Below, in pieces: positions 15,803 through 23,633 of a DNA stretch of 41,290 nucleotides; within the stretch, counting starts at the first letter, position 1; every line of letters starts with the position of its first letter. Below the pieces are notes generated by a model. The model searched no databases. It was not told the origin of the DNA and saw only the letters and a program-made list of their open reading frames with translations. This DNA comes from Candidatus Mediterraneibacter tabaqchaliae (GTDB taxonomy: Bacteria > Bacillota > Clostridia > Lachnospirales > Lachnospiraceae). Location of the stretch: positions 1 through 41,290 of the forward strand of contig DWUV01000054.1 of the NCBI GenBank assembly GCA_019120595.1. Direction: 5' to 3'. A program made the translations under genes and the position numbers.

Positions 15803-17455
15803 TTACTGCTGCAGCGAGCCGACCAGCGTAGGCACGAGCTGTTTCTTCCTGGAAACAACTCCCTTCAGCATGATCTCTTCCGTATCTTCCGGCAGATCGT
15901 ACGCGTTCAGTATCTTTTCTCTTGCCTCTGCCCCGCAGCACAGCAGTTCAGAGGACTCTGTGATGATATTCGTCAGCATAAAGAAGATCATATCCAGGCC
16001 ATGACTGTGCCGCGCCCTCTCCAGATGCGGCTCCACAACCTCCTTGATCTCTTTCAGCTCATCCCCGCTCATGGAATTCACCTGTCCTACGCCGAAGACT
16101 GTATCATTGACCGTAAACTGTTTGAAGTCAAGGAAGCAGATCTCTTCCGCGCTCTTGCCCTTTAAGTTGCTTCCCGCATTGAACATCTCCTGCGCCAGCG
16201 TCTCTACTTCCACTCCCGCGATCTTTGCCAGCGCGCGGGCCGCCTGCTCATCCAGCGGGGTGCATGTCGGAGACCGGAACATCAGGGTATCCGAAATGAT
16301 CGCAGAGCACAAAAGTGCCGCGTGCACAGGCTCCACCAGGATACATTCCTCCTGATACATCTGGTATACGATGGTCGCAGTACATCCCACCGGCTGGTTG
16401 CGGAAAAATACCGGTCCCATTGTCTCAATGCTCAGCCCCAGCCTGTGATGGTCGATGATCTCCAGCACATCCGCCTCTTCCACACCGTCCACAGCCTGGC
16501 TCCTCTCATTGTGGTCCACAAGGATAACTTGTTTTTTCTTGACATTGAGGATACGTCTTCTCGAGAGCAGACCCACGAATTTCCCCTTATTGTCCACCAC
16601 AGGGAAATCACGGAAACGCTTCTTTGCCATAACCTCCTGCACATCGTCTACATAATCCTTCATCCGAAAGGTGACCAGATTGCCTTTTGTCATAAAATAT
16701 TTCACAGGAATACTCTGGTTGATATGCTGTGCTGCTGTAAACGTATCCAGGGGCGTACGGATGATCACGATCTGCTTCTTCTCCGCCTGACGTATGATCT
16801 CCTCTGATACAGGAGCATTCTGGCACACCACCATACAGCTTGCTTCCATATCTACAGCGCACTTCTGCGCATCCTTCCGGTCACCCATGATCACAAGGTC
16901 ATCCCTGCTGATAAAGTCAGACATCAGGATCCTGCTGGATGCCGCGATGACAACTTTTCCCTTCAGGAAATAGCCGTGCTCGTTCCCGGTCACGACTTCA
17001 CCGTCCACCGCGCGCGCGATATTTCGGTACTGGGTACGCGCCTTTGCAAGGATCTTGCTGTCATACACATCCATGTAGGTCTTCGCGATATCCCCGATCG
17101 TGATAACACCTTCCAGCTTCCCATTCCTTGTCACCGGAAGGGTATGTATATTAGACTCCCGCATTTTTTCCCAGGCAGTCCTGATCGAAACGCTGCTCTT
17201 TAAGCCTTCCACTTCCTTAAGCTCCACATCCTTGATCTGCTCTCTCAGATCAGACAAAAGCCTCGGCACCTTTACCCCGAAGCGCTCCAGCACGTACTGT
17301 GTCTCCTCGTTAAGCTGCCCTGCACGGCGCGGCTCATGCACCCTGCCCGTAAGTTTCGTCTTAAGCGCTGCATAGACAATGGCTGAACAGATGGAATCCG
17401 TATCCGGATTTTTATGTCCTACCACATATATTTTTCTTTCTTTTTCCCTTCCCAT
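15803..17455 (-). CDS. ppaC: CBS-domain family II (Mn-dependent) inorganic pyrophosphatase
   Basis: A 550-residue cytosolic enzyme hydrolysing pyrophosphate to phosphate. The DHH catalytic core is split by a regulatory insert: VVGHKNPDTDS (residues 11-21), then CBS 1 (about 70-125), a DRTGG domain (about 135-245), CBS 2 (about 250-310), and the resumed core with VILVDHNERSQ and the DHH motif in EIIDHHRLG. The DHHA2 part ends with the SRKKQ active-site motif. In relatives the CBS pair binds AMP/ADP (inhibition) and ATP or diadenosine polyphosphates (activation). The start at 17455 follows GAAGGAG; 45 further residues upstream in frame lack a ribosome site and family similarity. It leads the operon with flavin reductase and aldolase. 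Confidence 0.95.
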   Translation of the reverse strand: MGREKERKIYVVGHKNPDTDSICSAIVYAALKTKLTGRVHEPRRAGQLNEETQYVLERFGVKVPRLLSDLREQIKDVELKEVEGLKSSVSIRTAWEKMRESNIHTLPVTRNGKLEGVITIGDIAKTYMDVYDSKILAKARTQYRNIARAVDGEVVTGNEHGYFLKGKVVIAASSRILMSDFISRDDLVIMGDRKDAQKCAVDMEASCMVVCQNAPVSEEIIRQAEKKQIVIIRTPLDTFTAAQHINQSIPVKYFMTKGNLVTFRMKDYVDDVQEVMAKKRFRDFPVVDNKGKFVGLLSRRRILNVKKKQVILVDHNERSQAVDGVEEADVLEIIDHHRLGLSIETMGPVFFRNQPVGCTATIVYQMYQEECILVEPVHAALLCSAIISDTLMFRSPTCTPLDEQAARALAKIAGVEVETLAQEMFNAGSNLKGKSAEEICFLDFKQFTVNDTVFGVGQVNSMSGDELKEIKEVVEPHLERARHSHGLDMIFFMLTNIITESSELLCCGAEAREKILNAYDLPEDTEEIMLKGVVSRKKQLVPTLVGSLQQ

Positions 17456-17522
17456 ATATCTTTCTCCTTCTTTACCGGAGCGCATCCTCCCAATTCCCGG
17501 CAGTGCCTCCGGCCATAATGCA

Positions 17523-17568
17523 GCAGCACACCTCCTGTTAAAAGCCAGGCCATATGTGCTGCTTTTTT
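17523..17568 (+). terminator. Plus-strand terminator-like hairpin in the pyrophosphatase leader
   Basis: GCAGCACA (17523-17530) pairs with TGTGCTGC (17555-17562), with an inner CCTG/CAGG stem in the loop, then six T (17563-17568). On the plus strand it would end transcripts antisense to the pyrophosphatase operon. On the minus strand it is a stem in that operon's leader without a T run. Confidence 0.45.
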
Positions 17569-17639
17569 GATCCTTATTAAAGCTTGCCATCTTTTCACCG
17601 GATAGTCAACCAGATTTTTCACCCATCTCACTCTTGCTG

Positions 17640-17669
17640 TTGTTTTTTGCGCCTTAACTATGGTATACT
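17640..17669 (+). promoter_or_regulatory. Promoter of the S1-domain gene
   Basis: -35 TTGTTT (17640-17645), an 18-bp spacer and -10 TATACT (17664-17669), with the start codon about 40 bp downstream. Confidence 0.6.
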
Positions 17670-17709
17670 AGGGGCATTGAAAAATCTATGTAAGTTGAGG
17701 TGCAGTACA

Positions 17710-18438
17710 ATGAGCGAAGAAATGAAAGAAACAATGCAGGCAGAGGAAACATCCCAGGCTCAGGCTGAGGAAGCTGCCGGAACAGAAACAACTGAAACAA
17801 TGGCTGATTATGAAGAACACTTTGATGACGCCAATCCCTGGAACAGGGTTGCCGAATATATGGAAAAGAAGACCGTACTCCCTGTAAAAGTAGAAGGAGT
17901 CGTCAACGGAGGCGTTATCGCAATGGTAGAGGGATTAAGGGGATTTGTACCCGCATCCAAGCTCTCCCTCTCCTACATCGAAGATCTTGAGACATATCTT
18001 CTCAAAGATATCGAGGTACAGGTCATTGACGTAGATCAGGCAAACAACCGCCTCGTACTTTCCGCACGCGAGATCCTGAAAGAAAAGGAGCGTAAAGCGC
18101 GCGAAGAGCAGATCGCAAACCTGAAGATCGGCACAGTCCTTGAGGGAACTGTTGAGACACTCCAGAATTACGGAGCATTCGTCAAACTCGAAAACGGACT
18201 GTCCGGGCTCGTCCATGTATCACAGATTTCCCAGAAACGGGTGAAAGTGCCGTCAGACGTCCTCAACGTGGGCGACAAAGTAACTGTCAAAGTTATCGGC
18301 ATCAAAGACGGGAAAGTAAGCCTGAGCATGAAGGCGCTCGAAGAAGTCAAAGAAGAGCCCGAGGAAAAAGTAGTGATCCCGAAGAGCGAGAATATCGGGA
18401 CCAGTCTGGGAGACCTCTTCAAAAACATCAAGCTGTAA
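17710..18438 (+). CDS. RNA-binding protein with two S1 domains
   Basis: A 242-residue protein. An acidic Glu/Thr-rich N-terminus (1-45) is followed by an S1 OB-fold at about 50-120 (VEGVVNGGVIAMVEGLRGFVP) and a second at about 143-215 (LEGTVETLQNYGAFVKLENG, then GLVHVSQIS), and a charged tail. It resembles short S1-like proteins of clostridia that bind mRNA or the 30S subunit rather than full ribosomal S1 with four to six domains. The start at 17710 was chosen for the GAGGTG before it; an upstream in-frame ATG at 17584 lies ahead of the promoter. The TAA stop is joined directly to a 360-bp palindromic element, which would form the 3' end of its mRNA. Confidence 0.9.
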   Translation: MSEEMKETMQAEETSQAQAEEAAGTETTETMADYEEHFDDANPWNRVAEYMEKKTVLPVKVEGVVNGGVIAMVEGLRGFVPASKLSLSYIEDLETYLLKDIEVQVIDVDQANNRLVLSAREILKEKERKAREEQIANLKIGTVLEGTVETLQNYGAFVKLENGLSGLVHVSQISQKRVKVPSDVLNVGDKVTVKVIGIKDGKVSLSMKALEEVKEEPEEKVVIPKSENIGTSLGDLFKNIKL

Positions 18439-18797
18439 ATCTGTATTTGTCAGGGAGACTGTGATTGAGTAAACCGGACGAAAACAGCGAAGCGCAGGTG
18501 TCGGGGACGTATTCAGCGCGAGGATATGGGTGGCATCGGCTCCGCTCCATGAGGCAGGAAAAACTACGAAATCAGGGAACACGCTAAAAGCAGGGATCTG
18601 AAGAGAGGAACTCGGCTCCGCCTCAGACACCCTCTCTTCTGATCCCAACGCGTGTCCCCTGATTTCTACTTTTTCCAGGCCTCATTCCGAAGTCGCCTCA
18701 ACCACCCATATCCCCGTCCGCCGCGAAAACGTCCCGCATCAAACCGACGGTTTTCGGACGTTTCACCAATCGTCCGGCTCCCCCACAAATACAGATT
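18438..18797 (+). repeat. 360-bp long-palindrome element, copy 1
   Basis: Bounded by a perfect 13-bp inverted repeat, AATCTGTATTTGT (18438-18450) and ACAAATACAGATT (18785-18797). Nearly the whole length pairs with itself: both arms hold GGATATGGGTGG, ATGAGGC and GAAATCAGG blocks in mirrored order, with scattered mismatches. The apex is CTCGGCTCCGCCTCAGACA (18611-18629), flanked by the stem GAAGAGAGG/CCTCTCTTC. The first base of the element is the last A of the S1 gene's TAA. A related element starts at 40995. No transposase is inside. The open frames across it are not supported. Confidence 0.9.
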
Positions 18798-18853
18798 GTA
18801 CAGTGCTGCAGATATCTGTTATTATGGACAGTGAAAAAAGGAGGTCTGTTAAT

Positions 18854-19192
18854 ATGAGTGAAATCCTGCTTGTCATCTATCATATACTTGCCCTGATCTT
18901 TGCGGCAGCGGGGATCGTTGTCCTGCGCAGCCGTTCTTCTTATCCGGATATGAAGGCGGGGTACCATGTAAAAGAAGCGATGAAAAGCAAAGAAACCTGG
19001 GAATATGCCAATGGCTTCTGCGGAAAGCTGTGCATGGTATTTACGGTTGTTTTCCTGCTGGCGCCGCGTTTCCTGATCTCGGCTGGCGCGGGGAATGCAG
19101 CGGGCACGGCTGTGCTGATCATCGGAGGCGCGCTTGCGGCGGCAGTGACAGTGCTCCTTCCGCTGCGGATGCTTCGCAGAAGAGAGAAATGA
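18854..19192 (+). CDS. SdpI-family small membrane protein
   Basis: A 112-residue protein with three predicted membrane helices (about 4-24, 57-77 and 82-104) and a basic C-terminus. The loop between the first two helices holds GYHVKEAMKSKETWEYAN followed by GFCGK, matching the conserved loop of the SdpI/YfhL family (G-Y-...-K-...-T-W-...-A-N-...-G-K). In Bacillus SdpI is the immunity protein to the SdpC toxin and a signalling partner. Most family members in clostridia are uncharacterised. The start ATG follows AGGAGG. No SdpC-like toxin gene is near, so immunity is not implied. Confidence 0.75.
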   Translation: MSEILLVIYHILALIFAAAGIVVLRSRSSYPDMKAGYHVKEAMKSKETWEYANGFCGKLCMVFTVVFLLAPRFLISAGAGNAAGTAVLIIGGALAAAVTVLLPLRMLRRREK

Positions 19193-19228
19193 CAGAGAGG
19201 TTCTCTTCCGGTTATCAGTTGCTTTGTT

Positions 19229-19282
19229 TTAACATAGATTAAATAAAATCTGCCATAAGATTTTACATTCTGCATTTATAAT
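19229..19282 (+). promoter_or_regulatory. Candidate Pho box and -10 of the phosphatase gene
   Basis: TTAACA (19229-19234), TAAATA (19240-19245) and TTTACA (19262-19267) fall on an 11-bp register (19229, 19240, 19251, 19262), as in Firmicute PhoP boxes; the 19251 position is degenerate. A -10 TATAAT (19277-19282) follows the last box after 9 bp. The pstS promoter shows the same 9-bp distance. No -35 is visible, as expected for PhoP-activated promoters. Confidence 0.6.
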
Positions 19283-19328
19283 CTCCTCGGCAGCAAAAGG
19301 ATCAGAAAAAAGCATGGAGGAGATAGTT

Positions 19329-22300
19329 ATGAAAAACAGTTGGAAGAGACCTGCGGCATTTACCCTTGCAGCGGCTATGATATGTGCCCAGGGGACCCTG
19401 GTATCGGCAGAGCCCGGACCGGCGGGATCAGCAGACATCAGCTACCTGACACTGCAGCCAGGAGAGACAGAGGCATCCGTCAACCTGAACTGGTATGCTC
19501 CGGCAGGCACGGAGCGCGCAATGGTGAAGTTCAGCAGCGCTGCGGAGGAGATCACGGCGGAGGCTTCCGTGAGTGCCCTGACAGCGCCGACAAAGCTGGA
19601 TACAGGGAAATATACGGATACCGGGCTTATGGTATGCAAGGCGAGTGTGGATGGCCTGGAACCGGAAACAGTGTATACGTATCAGGTCTCGTATGACGGC
19701 GGCGCGTCCTGGCTCGGGGGATATCCATATACCACGGCAGGGACGGACGGCTTCCGGTTCGGGTTTACCAGTGATCCGCAGATCAAGGAGGATCAGTCCA
19801 ATGACGATCAGGGATGGAATCCTGTGGATGGGACGAATCAGACCGGCTGGGCGTCCATGATGGAGAAGCTGGCGGAAGAAGGCGTGAACCTTGTCGTGTC
19901 AGCGGGAGACCAGGTGGAAGACCAGAGCTGGGGGAAATCGAGCGAGTACGCGGCGTTCTTTGCGCCGGAAGAGATGGCCTCGGTCGCATATGCGCCGGCA
20001 GTGGGAAACCATTACAGGCACTATATGTTCGCAGATCATTTTAACCTGCCCAATGAGATGTCTGTGGCAGGAATGGACGAGGACGGCGTGTTGGAACCGG
20101 TAAAGACTACATTCCGCGGACAGAACAATGGGACAAGCCAGAGCCATGGAAATTATATCCAGGCGACAGCAGATGAGATCGCCGGTAATTCCGAGTCGAA
20201 CGGAGTGACCCCGAATGCGGAAGGGCAGTACGATTTTACAGAGCGCCGTGAGATGGAGACAAAAGGCAATTATTATTACCTCTATGACAATGTTCTTTTC
20301 GTTACTCTGAACACCGGGGCGTATCCGGGCGGAAATGACGGGGAGAATGCCGGGAACGCCAGCGTTCCCAGCGCGTCAAAGGACAATTCCGAGGCAGAGG
20401 CAATGGTGGAGAATTTCCGGACGACCATGGACGCGGCGGTGTCCGAGTACGCGGGCCGGTATGACTGGCTGATCGTAACGCATCACAAATCTACGCAGAC
20501 AGTCGCAAAACATGCGGCGGATTCTGACATCGAGAATTATGTGGATGCGGGATTTGAGCAGGTGATGGATGAATTTGACGTGGATTTTGTCCTCGGAGGA
20601 CATGACCACGTGTATTCCAGAAGCTATGTGCTCAAGGACGGTGAGAGAAATGCAGAGCGTCTCGATACATTCCATGACCCGGACGGGACGATCTATCTGA
20701 CGGGAAACTGCTGCTCTGACATGCAGTATTATACTCCGTTTGCCTCTCTGGACAAGACGAACAACGCGGATTATCCGCGCCTTGCAAACGGGGAGACCGG
20801 ATCCGAGGCATATCTGGCTGGGAACCTTCCCTACGGCAATCAGGAGTGGAACCAGGAGTACAGCCCCAGCTACGCGGTGTTTGATGTAAAAGGGAATAAG
20901 ATTTCCGTAAATGTGTACAACCTGGCAGGAGACAGTGCGGATCCGGACAGTGAGCTGATCGACTCTTTCAGCGTGACAAAGAATGCGGACGGCGGGGAGA
21001 AGACCGCAGGGGAAGAAAACGGAAAGGCTTCTCTGGACCTGATCCAGGACGCGCGCTATGACGCCGGGATGTCCAATGCGGACGGCGGAGTGATGGAGAT
21101 CGTTGATCATAATACAGTGACCGGATGGGCGTATGCAGTCAACGGCCAGACAGGGAACCTGACAGCGATCGCGCTGAAAGATATGGCGGACAGTGAAAAT
21201 GTGGATCTCCTGGACGGGAATGATATCGATGTAAAGTCCCTTGTGGAGGAGAACTGTGAAGGCTTTGCCTATGGCGATATGACTTCGGTCGCTGTCTCGG
21301 CGGACGGGACAAAGCTTGCCGTGGCTGTCCAGGCAGCAGGATATGCGGACAACGGGCGCGTGGCAGTGTTTACATGTAATGCGGACGGCACGCTGACATT
21401 TGCTGAGGCATATGAGACAGGTGTGCAGCCGGATATGGTGACATTTACCCCGGATGACACAAAGATCCTTACCGCAAATGAAGGCGAACCGAGGGAAGGA
21501 TACGCGGACGGCGCCGCAGACCCGGCAGGTACGGTGACCGTGATCAGTATAGAGGACGGCGCAGCGGTGAACGCGGACTTTACTGCATACGACAGTGCAA
21601 AAGAGCGGGAGGAACTGACAGACGCAGGCATTATCCTGAAAAAAGGCGCGGCTCCATCCGAGGATCTGGAGCCGGAATATATCGCGGCGGGAAATGACAC
21701 GGCGTACGTAACGCTCCAGGAGGCAAACGCGATCGCGGTGATCGACCTTGACAGCGCTGAGGTAACGGGGATCTGTTCCGCAGGATATGAAGACCACAGC
21801 AAAGTTGCGGTGGACATTGATAAAAAGGACGAGGCGTATGCTCCGAAAACTTACGGGTCGCTGCGGGGGATCCGCATGCCGGACAGCATCGCGCTGTACA
21901 GCGCAGACGGGGTGGATTACCTTGTGACGGCGAATGAGGGCGATTCCAGAGAATGGGGCGATTATCTGAACGAAACAGAGCGTAACTTCAAGGACGGAGA
22001 GACTTCCCCGAGCGGAAAGATCACGGCGGAAAACAGCGGTCTCACAGGCAAGGTCGTGTTCTTTGACAGCAGTGACTATGACGGGCTGGACGAAGGCCTG
22101 GACTATCTCTTCGGGGGCCGTTCCTTCACGGTATACAGGGCAGATGAAAACGGGATCACGGAAGTGTATGACAGCGGCAGTGAGTTTGAGGAAAAGACAG
22201 CGGTCTATGTGCCGGAGAACTTCAACTGCTCCAATGACGACAAGACTCTGGACGACCGTTCCGGAAAGAAGGGACCTGAGGTGGAGAGTGTCACAGTGGG

Positions 22301-22802
22301 AACCGTGGGAGAGAAGACTTATGCTTTTGTGGGATTTGAGAGAGTCGGCGGAGTGATGGTATATGACATCACGGATCCGGGGCAGAGCAGCTTTTTGAAT
22401 TATATCAATTCCAGAGATTTCAGCCAGGATATCGCCGGGGATGATTCTCCGGAGGGACTGTGCTTTATCCCGGCGGCGGACAGCGCGGACGGAGATGCGT
22501 ATCTGCTGGCGTCCTGTGAGGTGTCCGGCACTGTGGCGGCTTACAGGCTGACAGAGGGCACGGCTCAGGAACCGGGCGGACAGCCGGGAGAAGAAGATCC
22601 GGATGATACGCAAAAGCCGGACGGACAGGAGCCGGGAGAGGGCCAGGATCAGCCGGGAAGCGGGGAAGCAGATAAAGATGCCGGAAAGGATGCTCCGAAG
22701 ACAGGAGACCGGAACCTGGCAGGAGTATACTGCGCAGCTGTTTTTGCCGCGGCGGCAGCGGGGATGGCAGTGATGGCCAGACGCAGAAGATCCGCCAGAT
22801 AG
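19329..22802 (+). CDS. Sortase-anchored phosphatase with beta-propeller (choice-of-anchor I)
   Basis: A 1157-residue cell-wall protein. A signal peptide (1-27) precedes a purple-acid-phosphatase-type fibronectin-like domain (about 35-120). A calcineurin-type metallophosphoesterase follows (about 130-480) with FTSDPQI, SAGDQVED, VGNHY, VTHHK and GGHDHVYSR metal-site motifs. Residues 580-1070 form a beta-propeller like that of choice-of-anchor I proteins (AYGDMTSVAVSADGTKLAVA, then ILTANEGEPREGY). A Pro/Glu/Gly linker leads to the sorting signal APKTGD, a membrane helix and RRRR. It should release phosphate from organic esters outside the cell. The start is set at 19329 because GGAGGAG overlaps the earlier in-frame ATG (19314) and serves this one. 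Possible Pho boxes upstream fit that role. The usual GNHE/GNHD is GNHY here. Confidence 0.88.
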   Translation: MKNSWKRPAAFTLAAAMICAQGTLVSAEPGPAGSADISYLTLQPGETEASVNLNWYAPAGTERAMVKFSSAAEEITAEASVSALTAPTKLDTGKYTDTGLMVCKASVDGLEPETVYTYQVSYDGGASWLGGYPYTTAGTDGFRFGFTSDPQIKEDQSNDDQGWNPVDGTNQTGWASMMEKLAEEGVNLVVSAGDQVEDQSWGKSSEYAAFFAPEEMASVAYAPAVGNHYRHYMFADHFNLPNEMSVAGMDEDGVLEPVKTTFRGQNNGTSQSHGNYIQATADEIAGNSESNGVTPNAEGQYDFTERREMETKGNYYYLYDNVLFVTLNTGAYPGGNDGENAGNASVPSASKDNSEAEAMVENFRTTMDAAVSEYAGRYDWLIVTHHKSTQTVAKHAADSDIENYVDAGFEQVMDEFDVDFVLGGHDHVYSRSYVLKDGERNAERLDTFHDPDGTIYLTGNCCSDMQYYTPFASLDKTNNADYPRLANGETGSEAYLAGNLPYGNQEWNQEYSPSYAVFDVKGNKISVNVYNLAGDSADPDSELIDSFSVTKNADGGEKTAGEENGKASLDLIQDARYDAGMSNADGGVMEIVDHNTVTGWAYAVNGQTGNLTAIALKDMADSENVDLLDGNDIDVKSLVEENCEGFAYGDMTSVAVSADGTKLAVAVQAAGYADNGRVAVFTCNADGTLTFAEAYETGVQPDMVTFTPDDTKILTANEGEPREGYADGAADPAGTVTVISIEDGAAVNADFTAYDSAKEREELTDAGIILKKGAAPSEDLEPEYIAAGNDTAYVTLQEANAIAVIDLDSAEVTGICSAGYEDHSKVAVDIDKKDEAYAPKTYGSLRGIRMPDSIALYSADGVDYLVTANEGDSREWGDYLNETERNFKDGETSPSGKITAENSGLTGKVVFFDSSDYDGLDEGLDYLFGGRSFTVYRADENGITEVYDSGSEFEEKTAVYVPENFNCSNDDKTLDDRSGKKGPEVESVTVGTVGEKTYAFVGFERVGGVMVYDITDPGQSSFLNYINSRDFSQDIAGDDSPEGLCFIPAADSADGDAYLLASCEVSGTVAAYRLTEGTAQEPGGQPGEEDPDDTQKPDGQEPGEGQDQPGSGEADKDAGKDAPKTGDRNLAGVYCAAVFAAAAAGMAVMARRRRSAR

Positions 22803-22854
22803 ACAGTAAGATCAAGAGAAGTGTTTTGAGAGATATCTTTTATCCATAAAAAAT

Positions 22855-22897
22855 ATGCAGCCGGAAGTCTTGCCAGGGCTTCCGGCTGCATGTTTTT
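22855..22897. terminator. Bidirectional terminator between phosphatase and spoVAC
   Basis: ATGCAGCCGGAAG (22855-22867) pairs perfectly with CTTCCGGCTGCAT (22879-22891) over 13 bp, with T5 (22893-22897) on the plus side and a T-rich run on the minus side. It ends both the phosphatase gene and the leftward spoVAC transcript. Confidence 0.9.
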
Positions 22898-22993
22898 ATG
22901 GGATCTTACAGGGAAAACGTACGGGCGCAGTCTGTCTGAAAAAAGTGCGCGCAGGAGACTGCCCGTTGCTGTGCCCGCGGCTGTCACCCGCAC

Positions 22994-23455
22994 TCATCCG
23001 ATCAGCGTCCCCAGCCAGTACAGCAACCCCAGCCCCCAGCTTGTGAAGATCCCGTACAGGATGACCGGACCCGCGATCGTGAAGATCTTGCAGCCGATGC
23101 CGAATACCTGTCCCTCCTTTTTGTATTCGATCGCCGGCGCAGCGACAGAGTTGGCAAATCCGGTGATGGGAACAAGTGCCCCGGCACCGCCCCATTTCGC
23201 AAGGCGTGGGTAGATGCCGGTGCCGGTGAGGAGGACGCTCAGGAGGACAAGGAGCAGGGATGTCCAGCTGCTGCAGTCGTCAGAGCTCAGATTTTTCAGC
23301 TCGCAGTAGTGATTGATGACCTGGCCGATGAAACAGATGGTGCCCCCGAGGAGAAAGGCTTTGAGCATGTTGAGCCATACGTTGTGCCTTGGAGTTTTTT
23401 GCCTGACATATTCTTCATATTGTTTTTGCTGTTTTAAACGCTGTATTTTATCCAC
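22994..23455 (-). CDS. spoVAC: Stage V sporulation protein AC
   Basis: A 153-residue membrane protein of the SpoVA channel that moves dipicolinic acid into the forespore and out on germination. After a basic N-terminus (RQKTPRHNVWLNMLKAFLLG) come about four membrane helices, with the conserved GTGIYPRLAKWGGAGALVPI and GFANSVAAPAIEYKKEG. The start is GTG, preceded by AAGGGGAATC. Normally spoVAC, AD and AE lie in one operon in that order. Here spoVAC is on the opposite strand, divergent from spoVAD, with a candidate forespore promoter of its own. Confidence 0.95.
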   Translation of the reverse strand: MDKIQRLKQQKQYEEYVRQKTPRHNVWLNMLKAFLLGGTICFIGQVINHYCELKNLSSDDCSSWTSLLLVLLSVLLTGTGIYPRLAKWGGAGALVPITGFANSVAAPAIEYKKEGQVFGIGCKIFTIAGPVILYGIFTSWGLGLLYWLGTLIG

Positions 23456-23512
23456 AGATGATTCCCCTTTCTTTTCTTTCAGTCCGGCAGGAAAGTCGGC
23501 GCTGTCTTTTGT

Positions 23513-23542
23513 TAGTATCTGAGATCATCCGGGAAAATATAC
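23513..23542 (-). promoter_or_regulatory. Candidate sigma-G promoter of spoVAC
   Basis: On the minus strand: -35 GTATA (23542-23538), an 18-bp spacer and -10 GATACTA (23519-23513). This is one base from the forespore sigma-G -10 consensus (CATnnTA type). It sits 58 bp before the GTG start. Confidence 0.5.
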
Positions 23543-23545
23543 CCT

Positions 23546-23574
23546 GTATATTCCTGGGAAACATGCGCATAATA
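23546..23574 (+). promoter_or_regulatory. Candidate sigma-G promoter of spoVAD
   Basis: -35 GTATA (23546-23550), a 17-bp spacer and -10 CATAATA (23568-23574), a full match to the sigma-G pattern as I know it. Its -35 lies four bases from the -35 of the divergent spoVAC promoter. Confidence 0.55.
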
Positions 23575-23633
23575 CCCATGAGACAGACGAAAATGCAGAC
23601 AGACAAAGACAGACGAAAAGGTGGGGATGCGGT

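Noticed and set aside
18438-18797. CRISPR array or group II intron at the palindromic element
   Set aside because: There is no regularly spaced short repeat and no reverse transcriptase or domain V motif; the structure is one long hairpin.
18253-18834. Open frames inside palindromic element 1 (both strands)
   Set aside because: The element's mirrored arms produce chance frames; none has a ribosome site or similarity, and copy 2 does not preserve them.
20376-22613. 745-residue open frame on the minus strand
   Set aside because: Mirror frame of the phosphatase gene, with Arg/His/Cys-rich composition typical of a codon-bias shadow.
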